Shown: one piece after another, positions 51,679 through 58,868 of the stretch | Layout of the letters: the number at the start of each line of letters is the position of its first letter | Position numbering within the stretch: position 1 is the first letter of the stretch | Assembly (NCBI RefSeq): GCF_000378085.1 | Contig: NZ_KB899213.1 | Location: forward strand, 1-64,000 | Direction: 5' to 3' | DNA: 64,000 nt | Source of the DNA: Hoylesella loescheii DSM 19665 = JCM 12249 = ATCC 15930 | GTDB taxonomy: Bacteria; Bacteroidota; Bacteroidia; Bacteroidales; Bacteroidaceae | Notes under the pieces: model-generated | Databases searched by the model: none | Seen by the model: the letters and a program-made list of their open reading frames with translations, nothing else | Told to the model about the DNA's origin: nothing | Translations under genes and position numbers: made by a program

Positions 51679-52731
51679 CTATTGTTTGTTCAGCACTCGC
51701 TTTACCTTTTCGTAAACCATTTCTGGCGAAATGTTTCGCAAACAGGCAAGGTCGCCACGCAAGCAAGGCTTGTTTCCGAAGATGCTACATGGTCTACAAC
51801 CTAACTCTATCTGAATGGCGTTGAGCGGTTTTTGCCCCCAACCCATAAAGCCTGCATAAGGATGGGTTGCCCCCCAAATGCTAACCACGGGCGTATTAAC
51901 CAGCGAGGCAAAGTGCATATTGGCACTATCCATGCTCACCATCACGTCGAGGTGGCTCATCAACACCAGTTCTTGCGCTATGCCACTAAGCACCGCCGAG
52001 GCGTTAACACACTGCGCGTTGCGCGAAACCATGCCGTTGATGACGGGATCTTCGTTGGGCCCTTTGCCAAAGAGGAACACACGACACGAAGGATGTTCCT
52101 TCGTAATCATCGTTATCACTTTTTCGAGCATCTCGGGCGGATAAACCTTCTGTTTGTGAGCAGCAAAAGGCGCAATGCCAATCCACTCTTGAAAAGCCTT
52201 TTTCGTACCTATCTCGGGCGGAAGAAACCGTAGATTGCCCCCTTGGGGTGGGAAGATGGAAGTGAAATCCAGCTTCACGGGATAGCCCAGCTTGGCAAAA
52301 ACGTCGGCATAGTTTTGGAAAGCTGTGGGCAAGGGCTTCATCACCTTGTTGGTGGTAGCCACTAGCCGTTGGCGTTCAGAACGATGTTTGTCGATATGTT
52401 CCACCCGATAGCGAGCCAAATTAAACCGCAATCGCAGGTAGCTAGACCGCAACACGTCGTGCAAGTCGGCCACTGCCGTGATATTCTTAGCCACGATGCG
52501 CTTGTATAGCGCATTGAGTCCGCCAATTCCGCGATACTCGTTTTTGATGTCGGCCGCCATAAATCCCACGTTAGGAGCAAGCCCTTCGAAGAACGGGCGT
52601 GCAAAGGGACGGCTTAGAAACGTTATCCGCAGATGTGGATATTGCCTTGCCAAGGCTTGTACCACAGGCACGGTCATGGCTATATCGCCCATGGCCGAGA
52701 AGCGGATGATAAGAATATGTTCGGTCTTCAC
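51679..52731 (-). CDS. Glycosyltransferase family 9 (heptosyltransferase-like)
   Basis: A 350-residue GT9 protein. The N-terminus IIRFSAMGDIAMTVPVVQAL is the acceptor-side block, and the C-terminal half has WIGIAPFAAHKQKVYP, SMDSANMHFASLV, VSIWGATHPYAGF and CRPCSIFGNKPCLRGDLAC, a cysteine-rich end seen in many Bacteroidetes GT9 enzymes. It adds a sugar, usually a heptose, to lipopolysaccharide core at the inner face of the inner membrane. It follows the DUF4254 gene by 69 bases on the same strand, a pairing that is common in this phylum. Confidence 0.88.
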   Translation of the reverse strand: MKTEHILIIRFSAMGDIAMTVPVVQALARQYPHLRITFLSRPFARPFFEGLAPNVGFMAADIKNEYRGIGGLNALYKRIVAKNITAVADLHDVLRSSYLRLRFNLARYRVEHIDKHRSERQRLVATTNKVMKPLPTAFQNYADVFAKLGYPVKLDFTSIFPPQGGNLRFLPPEIGTKKAFQEWIGIAPFAAHKQKVYPPEMLEKVITMITKEHPSCRVFLFGKGPNEDPVINGMVSRNAQCVNASAVLSGIAQELVLMSHLDVMVSMDSANMHFASLVNTPVVSIWGATHPYAGFMGWGQKPLNAIQIELGCRPCSIFGNKPCLRGDLACLRNISPEMVYEKVKRVLNKQ

Positions 52732-52800
52732 ACTGTTGCGGGTATTAGTTTTTGGCTTGGTAGCGAAATGCCCATTGCGCAGATGCGCACTCGAAGGCCT

Positions 52801-53403
52801 TTACTTCTTGTACAATACGGGGTTTGTAGCCGGGTCGTTGTACATCTTCATCTGTCGGTACACCTTCATGTAGATGCGCCCCTCCTCAATGTCGGCCAGC
52901 AATTGGTCGATAGCGGCCGAAAGGTCTACCTGCTGTTCCAACAGGATATTTAGCTTACCTTCGCAGCGTTCGCGGTGTTCGGCATCAACGTCGTTACGTT
53001 CCACCTGTTCGCGCATGTGATAAATCTTCAGCGCGAGAATCGAAAGGCGGTCTACAGCCCATGCCGGACTCTCTGTATTTAGTCGTGCTTCGGGCTGCGG
53101 TTTCACATTGGCGTACTTCTGGCGGAAGTAACTGTCAATCTGTTCCACCAAGTCGGTGCGGTCTTGGTTAGAGCGGTCGATGCGCCGTTTGAGGTTCAAA
53201 GCCTCCACGGGATCGATGTGTGGGTCGCGTATAATGTCTTCAAAATGCCATTGCACGGTGTCAATCCAGCATTTTAGATACAAGCGATTTTCTATCGTTT
53301 CCCTTTTGTAAGGGTTGTTGATAGGCGTGTCGATGTTGTCGGTGACATGGTAGTCACGTATCGCCTGATTGAAAATCTCGTTGCAAATTTTAGTAAAAGA
53401 CAT
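52801..53403 (-). CDS. DUF4254 family protein
   Basis: Started at the ATG at 53401-53403 (MSFTKICNEIFNQAIRDYHV); fourteen in-frame codons upstream lie in the promoter-side region. The 200-residue helical protein shows the family blocks NPYKRETIENRLYLKCWIDT, VQWHFEDIIRDPHI and VDRLSILALKIYHMREQ. Function is unknown; constant pairing with GT9 enzymes suggests a part in LPS or surface-glycan synthesis. Two repeated promoter-like elements lie upstream. Confidence 0.85.
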   Translation of the reverse strand: MSFTKICNEIFNQAIRDYHVTDNIDTPINNPYKRETIENRLYLKCWIDTVQWHFEDIIRDPHIDPVEALNLKRRIDRSNQDRTDLVEQIDSYFRQKYANVKPQPEARLNTESPAWAVDRLSILALKIYHMREQVERNDVDAEHRERCEGKLNILLEQQVDLSAAIDQLLADIEEGRIYMKVYRQMKMYNDPATNPVLYKK

Positions 53404-53467
53404 AGTTTTTGCTGTTTTAATGTTACTGTACTGCTGCCTTCGCATATTTCCTAAGCTGAAGTTAGCC

Positions 53468-53490
53468 GCAGCCTATTTTATGCAAAGATA
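53468..53490 (-). promoter_or_regulatory. Promoter-like direct repeat, proximal copy (DUF4254/GT9)
   Basis: On the minus strand TATCTTTGCATAAAATAGGC begins with TATCTTTG, a -7 box, about 65 bases before the DUF4254 start. The same 23 bases are repeated exactly at 53534-53556. Confidence 0.65.
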
Positions 53491-53533
53491 GTGCAAATGA
53501 GCGCAATGCAAGCTTGCTTGCATATTGCCGAAT

Positions 53534-53556
53534 GCAGCCTATTTTATGCAAAGATA
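53534..53556 (-). promoter_or_regulatory. Promoter-like direct repeat, distal copy
   Basis: Exact second copy of the element at 53468-53490, 66 bases upstream of it, also with TATCTTTG. Confidence 0.6.
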
Positions 53557-54068
53557 TGTGTTTTATTTTAATTCCACAACGAAAAAGCCATGAATATTTT
53601 CTGTTGGTACATAGGTATAAACTATCAGAATATTTAAGCTTGCTTCGCGTGTGCGTACACATAATATGGTGTAGGCATTTTGGGGGTATGTCACTTTAAT
53701 GCACCTTGCACTTCGTTCAACCGCATAACGCCAAATCGTCAATAAGCGTTTATCCCGCTATATGTTAGCTCCTTTTATGCGTTTTAGCTTTTATCGTGTT
53801 GTTACAGCTAAGTTGGAATCCAGTTCCATATCAACTGGAACCCTGTTCCAACTTAGCTGGAACTGGATTCCAACTTAGCTGTAACACGGGTCCAAGATGT
53901 ATGTAACTCGACAAGAGCTGTGAAAGCTCTGTTTTAGGGCTTATCTCATGCGTTTTGAAAGGGTAGTTCTTGTTGGGCGTTTTTTCATTAGAAGTACATC
54001 CTAGGGATAAATTGCAGTATTCATTATGCACTTTATCAAGTGCTGCTTTAATGATTTGCCCACGCCCG
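53557..54068. other. Gene-free spacer with a TTCC/GGAA array
   Basis: No credible gene on either strand; minus-strand frames here continue only through repeats. It holds the third TTCC/GGAA array (53803-53893) with GCTCTGTTTTAGGGCTT-like unique DNA around it. Confidence 0.5.
53803..53893. repeat. TTCC/GGAA palindrome array, site 3
   Basis: AGCTAAGTTGGAATCCAG, GTTCCATATCAACTGGAAC, TGTTCCAACTTAGCTGGAAC, and GGATTCCAACTTAGCTGTAA. It has the most regular spacing of the four sites. Confidence 0.85.
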
Positions 54069-55154
54069 TTACTTGCCCAAGTGCTGCGCTTGCTTAAAGA
54101 GCGTACCCGTTGGGCATACAAAACGGCAGTAGGGACGCGGCACCCAGATGGCCAGCACCATAAATAGGGTGGCCAAAGCAAGCACTACCCACGAGGCCGA
54201 TTGGATGATGAAGGCCACGAATATCTCGTAGTTCATCCACGAAGCCCATACGCCCGTTACGAGCAACACCATCAAAACGGCCCACAAGATGCGGCGAAAG
54301 AGGTCGAGCTGAGCGGTAAGGCGTTTGCTCATTTTCCATTTATGGCGCGTGTTGAGCTTTCCCGCGAGGTCTTGTAACGAACCACACGGACAGATATGTG
54401 TGCAATAATGCGTTTTCTTTCCAAAGAAAGGATAGACGAAAGCCGTGATGAGCATCACCAGCGGAACAATGCTTGTCCAGGGATTAAGGCCATTGGCCAC
54501 GTAGTTAATCAATAAGGAATAATCGATGAACATGCCTGTCCAGAAGCCTAACACGGCTACATTAAGCGCCATTTGTACCATTCGCCACCACTTGTTTTTG
54601 GTAAACAGCGGCACGATGGCACCCAACAGCACCACCAACAATGCAGCCAGGGCAGGCAACGAGTGGTCTATCTGCTGCCAAAGGCGTGGCTTTTCGGCAT
54701 CGGCCTTAGCGTAATGCAACGACCGTTGCACGCCCGTGATAATGGCGCGCGAAGTGTATGTGGCTCCACTTACCGCATCTACCTTGGCAGCTAGTGCCTC
54801 ATCGGTGGTTTTTCCGTCCCATGCGGTGAGCAATTGTTTGGCTTCGTCGAAGAAGTCGGGCGTTTCCGAGTTCTGCAATACCTCAACTTTCTGCACCTTG
54901 CCATCCTTCATATACACCTTTAAAGGCACGGGACCGGCATATCCTTGCACGTCTTTGCAAAGCAGGGCGGAGTTTATCACGATGGTTCCATCAGACAAAG
55001 TTTGCAACGTATCGATGCTTTGTGTGGTGGTAGAATCGGTTTTATGCGCCTTGAAATCGTGGCCAAACACCTTGCCTTCCTTAGTTAGGGCGGCTACGGC
55101 AAGCACAATTAGACAAGTGAGAAAACTTAGGATATGCTTAACTTTTTGTGGCAT
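54069..55154 (-). CDS. FMN-binding and Fe-S membrane protein (NosR/RnfG-like)
   Basis: A 361-residue protein: signal/anchor helix, an extracytoplasmic FMN-binding domain with DAVSGATYTSRAII (the S-G-A-T-x-T flavinylation motif, FMN attached through Thr), then five or so membrane helices and two cysteine clusters, CTHICPCGSLQDL and CRFVCPTGTLF, like those of NosR and YccM-type proteins. The clusters are shorter than a classical 4Fe-4S ferredoxin motif. It probably passes electrons between the membrane and an extracytoplasmic acceptor. Covalent flavinylation would need ApbE, which is not in the window. It has its own TACCTTTG promoter. Confidence 0.8.
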   Translation of the reverse strand: MPQKVKHILSFLTCLIVLAVAALTKEGKVFGHDFKAHKTDSTTTQSIDTLQTLSDGTIVINSALLCKDVQGYAGPVPLKVYMKDGKVQKVEVLQNSETPDFFDEAKQLLTAWDGKTTDEALAAKVDAVSGATYTSRAIITGVQRSLHYAKADAEKPRLWQQIDHSLPALAALLVVLLGAIVPLFTKNKWWRMVQMALNVAVLGFWTGMFIDYSLLINYVANGLNPWTSIVPLVMLITAFVYPFFGKKTHYCTHICPCGSLQDLAGKLNTRHKWKMSKRLTAQLDLFRRILWAVLMVLLVTGVWASWMNYEIFVAFIIQSASWVVLALATLFMVLAIWVPRPYCRFVCPTGTLFKQAQHLGK

Positions 55155-55184
55155 TGTTCGTTTCTTGAGGGATTAATTCACATA

Positions 55185-55192
55185 CAAAGGTA
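55185..55192 (-). promoter_or_regulatory. Promoter of the NosR-like gene, -7 box TACCTTTG
   Basis: On the minus strand TACCTTTG lies 31 bases before the start codon and fits TAnnTTTG. Confidence 0.65.
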
Positions 55193-55198
55193 ATGGTT

Positions 55199-55378
55199 TT
55201 AAAGGGAAAGGGGAAAGAGTGAAAGGGGGAAAGGGTGAAAAAGTGAAAGGGTAAAAAGGTGAAAAGATGGGAAAAAGGAAAAAGTGAAAAGGTGAAAAAG
55301 TGAAAAAATGGGAAAGATGGAAGGGTGAAAAGATGGGAAAGGGGAGAAAGTGAAAAGGTGAAAAAGTAGAGAGATGTT
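55199..55378. repeat. Purine-rich simple repeat (GTGAAAAGGTGAAAAAGTG)
   Basis: About 180 bases nearly lacking C on the plus strand, built from GAAAAGGTGAAAAAGTGAAA and GATGGGAAAGG. Minus-strand frames (HFFTFSPFHFF-like) are low-complexity products of the repeat and not genes. Confidence 0.85.
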
Positions 55379-55478
55379 GCCTCGCTTCTTGAAAGAAGCG
55401 TTGTAGTTGGCAAAGCATCATTTTACTTTTTCACCTTTTCAACACTTTATTTTTTACCTTTTCAGCCTTTCTTCTTTT

Positions 55479-57038
55479 TTAGATAAGGCCTCTAATTCTA
55501 TCGTCGAATGCCGAGAGAGCAGCCTTTGCGCCCTCGCCCATAGCGATAACAATCTGCTTGTAAGGCACGTTGGTGCAGTCGCCAGCAGCGTAAACGCCTG
55601 GTATGCTGGTGCGACAAGTGGCGTCAACTTCTATCTCGCGCCTTTCGTTCAGTGGCAGCGCGTCGCGGAAATGCTCGGTGTTGGCTGCTAAACCAATCTG
55701 CACGAAGACACCATCGAGGGCTATTTCGCGCTCCTCTTCGTTGGTACGATCTTTCACGCGGATGGCCGTTACGTGGTTGCCATCACCCAAAACGCGGGTC
55801 GTTTGCGACGACTTGAATATCTCGATGTTGGGCATCGATGCCGCCTTTTCTTGCAAAACGGTGTCGGCACGCAGGGTGTCGGCAAATTCAAGTACCGTAA
55901 CGTGTTTGCAAATTCCTGCAAGGTCGATGGCCGCTTCGATACCCGAATTGCCACCGCCAACCACGGCCACGTTCTTACCTTTATAGAAAGGACCATCGCA
56001 ATGGGGGCAGAAATGCACGCCCTTACCCATGTATTTGGCTTCATCGTCTACATTCAGACGTCGCCAGCTGGCACCTGTGGCCACCACAACTGCAGGCGCA
56101 ACGAACACTTCTCCACCCTTGGCGTACACGCGTTTGGGTGATTGCGAGAAGTCGACGCTATCCAACTTGCGGTTCTCGAATATCTCAACGGGGTAGTGAC
56201 CGATATGTGAGCGCAGGTCGTCGGCCAGTTGCGCACCCGTGGTTTGGGGTACCGACACCAGGTTTTCAATGCCAACGGTGTCTTTAACCTGACCTCCGAT
56301 GCGACCGGCAACCACTGCTACCTTCAAGCCTTTTCGTGCCGAGTAGATAGCGGCAGCAGCTCCAGCAGGTCCTCCGCCGATAACAACGAGGTCGAATTGT
56401 CTTTCAACGGGTTCGGCATTGTTGTCGTCTTCGCTTCCGAACATGTCTTCGAGTTTGCCAAGAAGTTCTCCAAGGTCGCCACGACCTATGTGCAGCAATT
56501 CTCCATTGGCATAAACAGCGGGCACAGCCTGTATGTTTAATCGCGCCACTTCATCTTGGAAGAGGGCTCCGTCAATCATTTCGCTGCTCACCCTGCTGTT
56601 TGTCAATGCCATGATGTTGAGTGCCTGCACCACGTCGGGGCAGTTAGTGCACGTCAACGACACGTATGTTTGTAGCTTTATGTCGCCCTTGAGGTTTGCA
56701 ATTCGCCTGCTAATGGCCTCGTCGGGTAGGTTTTTTCCTTTCCCGTCGGCATTAAGAATGGCCAAGAGAAGTGAGGTGAACTCGTGTCCGTTGGGAATTC
56801 CGCGGAAGGTGATGCCTACTGGTTGTCCGCCTTTAAGTAGCGAGAACGACAGCTGGGCGTCGTTGGTGTCGGTGAAATTGGCCGACAGATGTGTCGAGGT
56901 AGACACAAAATCGTTGACAAACGCTTTAAGTTCTGCTGCTTCGGCGCGTGATGCGTCGGTGCGAACATCAAGGGTATAGTCGTTTTCTAAGCCAGCGAAT
57001 ACGTCGCTAACTTGTTTGAGTATCGAGGTGTCGAGCAT
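55479..57038 (-). CDS. ahpF: Alkyl hydroperoxide reductase subunit F
   Basis: A 519-residue flavoprotein of normal length. The N-terminal tandem thioredoxin-fold domain carries a redox CxxC (SLTCTNCPDVV); the main part has the FAD block VIGGGPAGAAAAIYSARKG, NADPH block AVVGGGNSGIEAAIDLAG and the second redox pair HFCPHCDGPF. It reduces AhpC with NAD(P)H. It follows ahpC on the same strand after 280 bases, so both may be on one transcript or have separate promoters. The C-terminal YAAGDCTNVPYKQIVIAMGE is standard. Confidence 0.95.
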   Translation of the reverse strand: MLDTSILKQVSDVFAGLENDYTLDVRTDASRAEAAELKAFVNDFVSTSTHLSANFTDTNDAQLSFSLLKGGQPVGITFRGIPNGHEFTSLLLAILNADGKGKNLPDEAISRRIANLKGDIKLQTYVSLTCTNCPDVVQALNIMALTNSRVSSEMIDGALFQDEVARLNIQAVPAVYANGELLHIGRGDLGELLGKLEDMFGSEDDNNAEPVERQFDLVVIGGGPAGAAAAIYSARKGLKVAVVAGRIGGQVKDTVGIENLVSVPQTTGAQLADDLRSHIGHYPVEIFENRKLDSVDFSQSPKRVYAKGGEVFVAPAVVVATGASWRRLNVDDEAKYMGKGVHFCPHCDGPFYKGKNVAVVGGGNSGIEAAIDLAGICKHVTVLEFADTLRADTVLQEKAASMPNIEIFKSSQTTRVLGDGNHVTAIRVKDRTNEEEREIALDGVFVQIGLAANTEHFRDALPLNERREIEVDATCRTSIPGVYAAGDCTNVPYKQIVIAMGEGAKAALSAFDDRIRGLI

Positions 57039-57318
57039 TGTCTTGGGCTTTCTTTAAGGAGTCTGTGTGATGGGAAACGCTTGTTTTTCTAGGCTTTTTA
57101 GGGCTTTCATGCATCCTGATATCCTAGTGCATTTCCGCTTTTAGGTGGCATTGCTGCCTTTTATAACTCTACTAATATTCTAAAAAATGATAGGTATGCC
57201 TTTTAGAAAAGCACTTAGATGAGTTGCCCCCATCCCCTACAAGCGAGGAGATATGGGGACAACGGGAAAATATATAGGGATTTGTTTACTATCGTCAAAT
57301 ACCTAAATGTGGTTCGGA

Positions 57319-57885
57319 TTACAGCTTACCAACGAGGTCGATGCTGGGTTTCAGCGTCTCGGCGCCTTGCTTCCACTTGGCGGGACAAACCTCACCGGGG
57401 TGAGAAGCTACGAATTGAGCGGCTGCAACCTTGCGAACCAGCTCTTCGGCGTTACGGCCTACGCTGTTGTCTTGTATCTCAGCGATCTTGATTTTGCCTT
57501 CGGGGTTAACCACAAAGGTACCACGATAAGACATGCCTTCTTCTTCGATGAACACGCCGAAGCCTTTAGCCAGCACGCCGAGAGGGTCGGCCAGCATGGT
57601 ATAGTTGATCTTCTTGATGCTGTCTGATGCGTCGTGCCATGCCTTGTGTACAAAATGCGTGTCGCAGCTAACCGAATAAACCTCAACACCCATTTTCTTC
57701 AGCTCTTCGTATTTCTCTGCCAAGTCAACCAATTCGGTAGGACAAACGAAGGTGAAGTCTGCTGGATAGAAGAAGAAAACGGCCCATTTGCCTTTTACAT
57801 CTTCGCTAGATACGGTTCTGAACTCGCCATTTTGAAAAGCCTGCACCTTAAATTCGGGCAGCATAGAATTGATAATTGATTGCAT
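57319..57885 (-). CDS. ahpC: Alkyl hydroperoxide reductase subunit C (peroxiredoxin)
   Basis: A 188-residue 2-Cys peroxiredoxin. The peroxidatic Cys48 is in DFTFVCPTELVD and the resolving Cys167 in HPGEVCPAKW. It reduces H2O2 and organic peroxides with electrons from AhpF, transcribed downstream. Start MQSIINSMLPEFKV is standard for the family. OxyR-type control is common for this gene but I saw no clear operator. Confidence 0.97.
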   Translation of the reverse strand: MQSIINSMLPEFKVQAFQNGEFRTVSSEDVKGKWAVFFFYPADFTFVCPTELVDLAEKYEELKKMGVEVYSVSCDTHFVHKAWHDASDSIKKINYTMLADPLGVLAKGFGVFIEEEGMSYRGTFVVNPEGKIKIAEIQDNSVGRNAEELVRKVAAAQFVASHPGEVCPAKWKQGAETLKPSIDLVGKL

Positions 57886-58167
57886 AATAAATATAAGTTG
57901 TTTTGTCGTCGGTGACGTTGGTGCGCGTTCTTGTTCTTTTTTCGTTCTTCGAAAAGTACGTTTGGTCTTTCCACTTCGCTAAAAGCTCCGTGCGGGCCAT
58001 TTGCATTTCTCGCCTTGGTTATGCACAAGCAAGCTTGGCATCACTGATTTGGCGTAACGAAAACGTTGCATGAGCGCGCCCCAACGACGGCCGACAAGTG
58101 TGATTTGATTTTGTTTTAATGTTGTTTTGGAAATCTATTTGAAGTGCGGATGCGTAGTTGTCGCAGC
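57886..58167. other. Spacer between sod and ahpC
   Basis: About 280 bases without a gene; no TAnnTTTG box in the ahpC direction is obvious. It should hold the ahpC control region. Confidence 0.4.
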
Positions 58168-58752
58168 TTATTTAAGGCGACTTTCAACCACGTTCCAGTC
58201 GATAATGTCCCACAAAGCGGCCAAGTGGTCAACGCGACGGTTCTGGTAATCCAGATAGTAAGCGTGTTCCCAAACGTCTATTCCCAAAATGGGGTTGTTG
58301 CCATGACGTAGTGGATTGCCTGCGTTAGGTTCCTTGGTGATAACCAATTTGCCGTTCTTGTCTTGTGAGAGCCATGCCCAACCCGAGCCGAAAAGCGTTG
58401 CACCAGCTTGTGCGAACTCTTTCTTGAAGTTCTCAACGCTACCGAAATCGCGTACCAAAGCTTCTGCAATCTTGCCCGTAGGCTCGTTACCCTTAACGGG
58501 CGACTTAAACTGCAAGAAGTAGAAAATGTGGTTAAGCGTCTGTCCGGCATTATTGAAGATAGGACCGTCGGGTGCTGCCTTCACGATGTCTTCTACGCTC
58601 TTGCCCTCGAATTCAGTGCCTTGGATAAGCGTGTTCAGGGTGTTTACGTAGTTTTGAAGATGCTTTCCGTAGTGGAAATCTATCGTTTGCTCGCTGATAA
58701 CAGGTTCCAATGCGTTATTTGCGTATGGAAGTGTCGGCATTGTTATACTCAT
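58168..58752 (-). CDS. sodB: Superoxide dismutase (Fe/Mn family)
   Basis: A 194-residue Fe/Mn superoxide dismutase. Metal ligands are visible as His27 in DFHYGKHLQNYV, a His in NHIFYFLQFKSP-like helix, and the Asp and His in GIDVWEHAYYLDYQNRR. SGWAWLSQDKNGKL is a family block. It dismutes superoxide in the cytoplasm. I place the start at 58752 (MSITMPTLPYANNA); 58740 is equally plausible and 58782 would leave almost no leader after the promoter. The metal, iron or manganese, cannot be told from these motifs. Confidence 0.93.
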   Translation of the reverse strand: MSITMPTLPYANNALEPVISEQTIDFHYGKHLQNYVNTLNTLIQGTEFEGKSVEDIVKAAPDGPIFNNAGQTLNHIFYFLQFKSPVKGNEPTGKIAEALVRDFGSVENFKKEFAQAGATLFGSGWAWLSQDKNGKLVITKEPNAGNPLRHGNNPILGIDVWEHAYYLDYQNRRVDHLAALWDIIDWNVVESRLK

Positions 58753-58806
58753 AATCGTTAATAATAAGTTGGTTAAAAACATTTGTTGTTTATTTATTTA
58801 CGATTG

Positions 58807-58814
58807 CAAAGTTA
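58807..58814 (-). promoter_or_regulatory. Promoter of sod, -7 box TAACTTTG
   Basis: On the minus strand TAACTTTG followed by GC lies about 55 bases before the start codon. Confidence 0.65.
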
Positions 58815-58868
58815 TGAACATTATCGACAGCTTCAAACAGATAATATCTATCATGCAATAGGTTTACT

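Noticed and set aside
53803-53893. Possible CRISPR-like array (also considered at 13502, 32504 and 62728)
   Set aside because: Units are short self-complementary palindromes with no constant repeat of 24-40 bases, no regular spacers and no cas genes nearby.
55138-55421. Two minus-strand frames of 80-90 codons rich in Phe, Pro, Leu and Ser
   Set aside because: They are translations of the purine-rich simple repeat.
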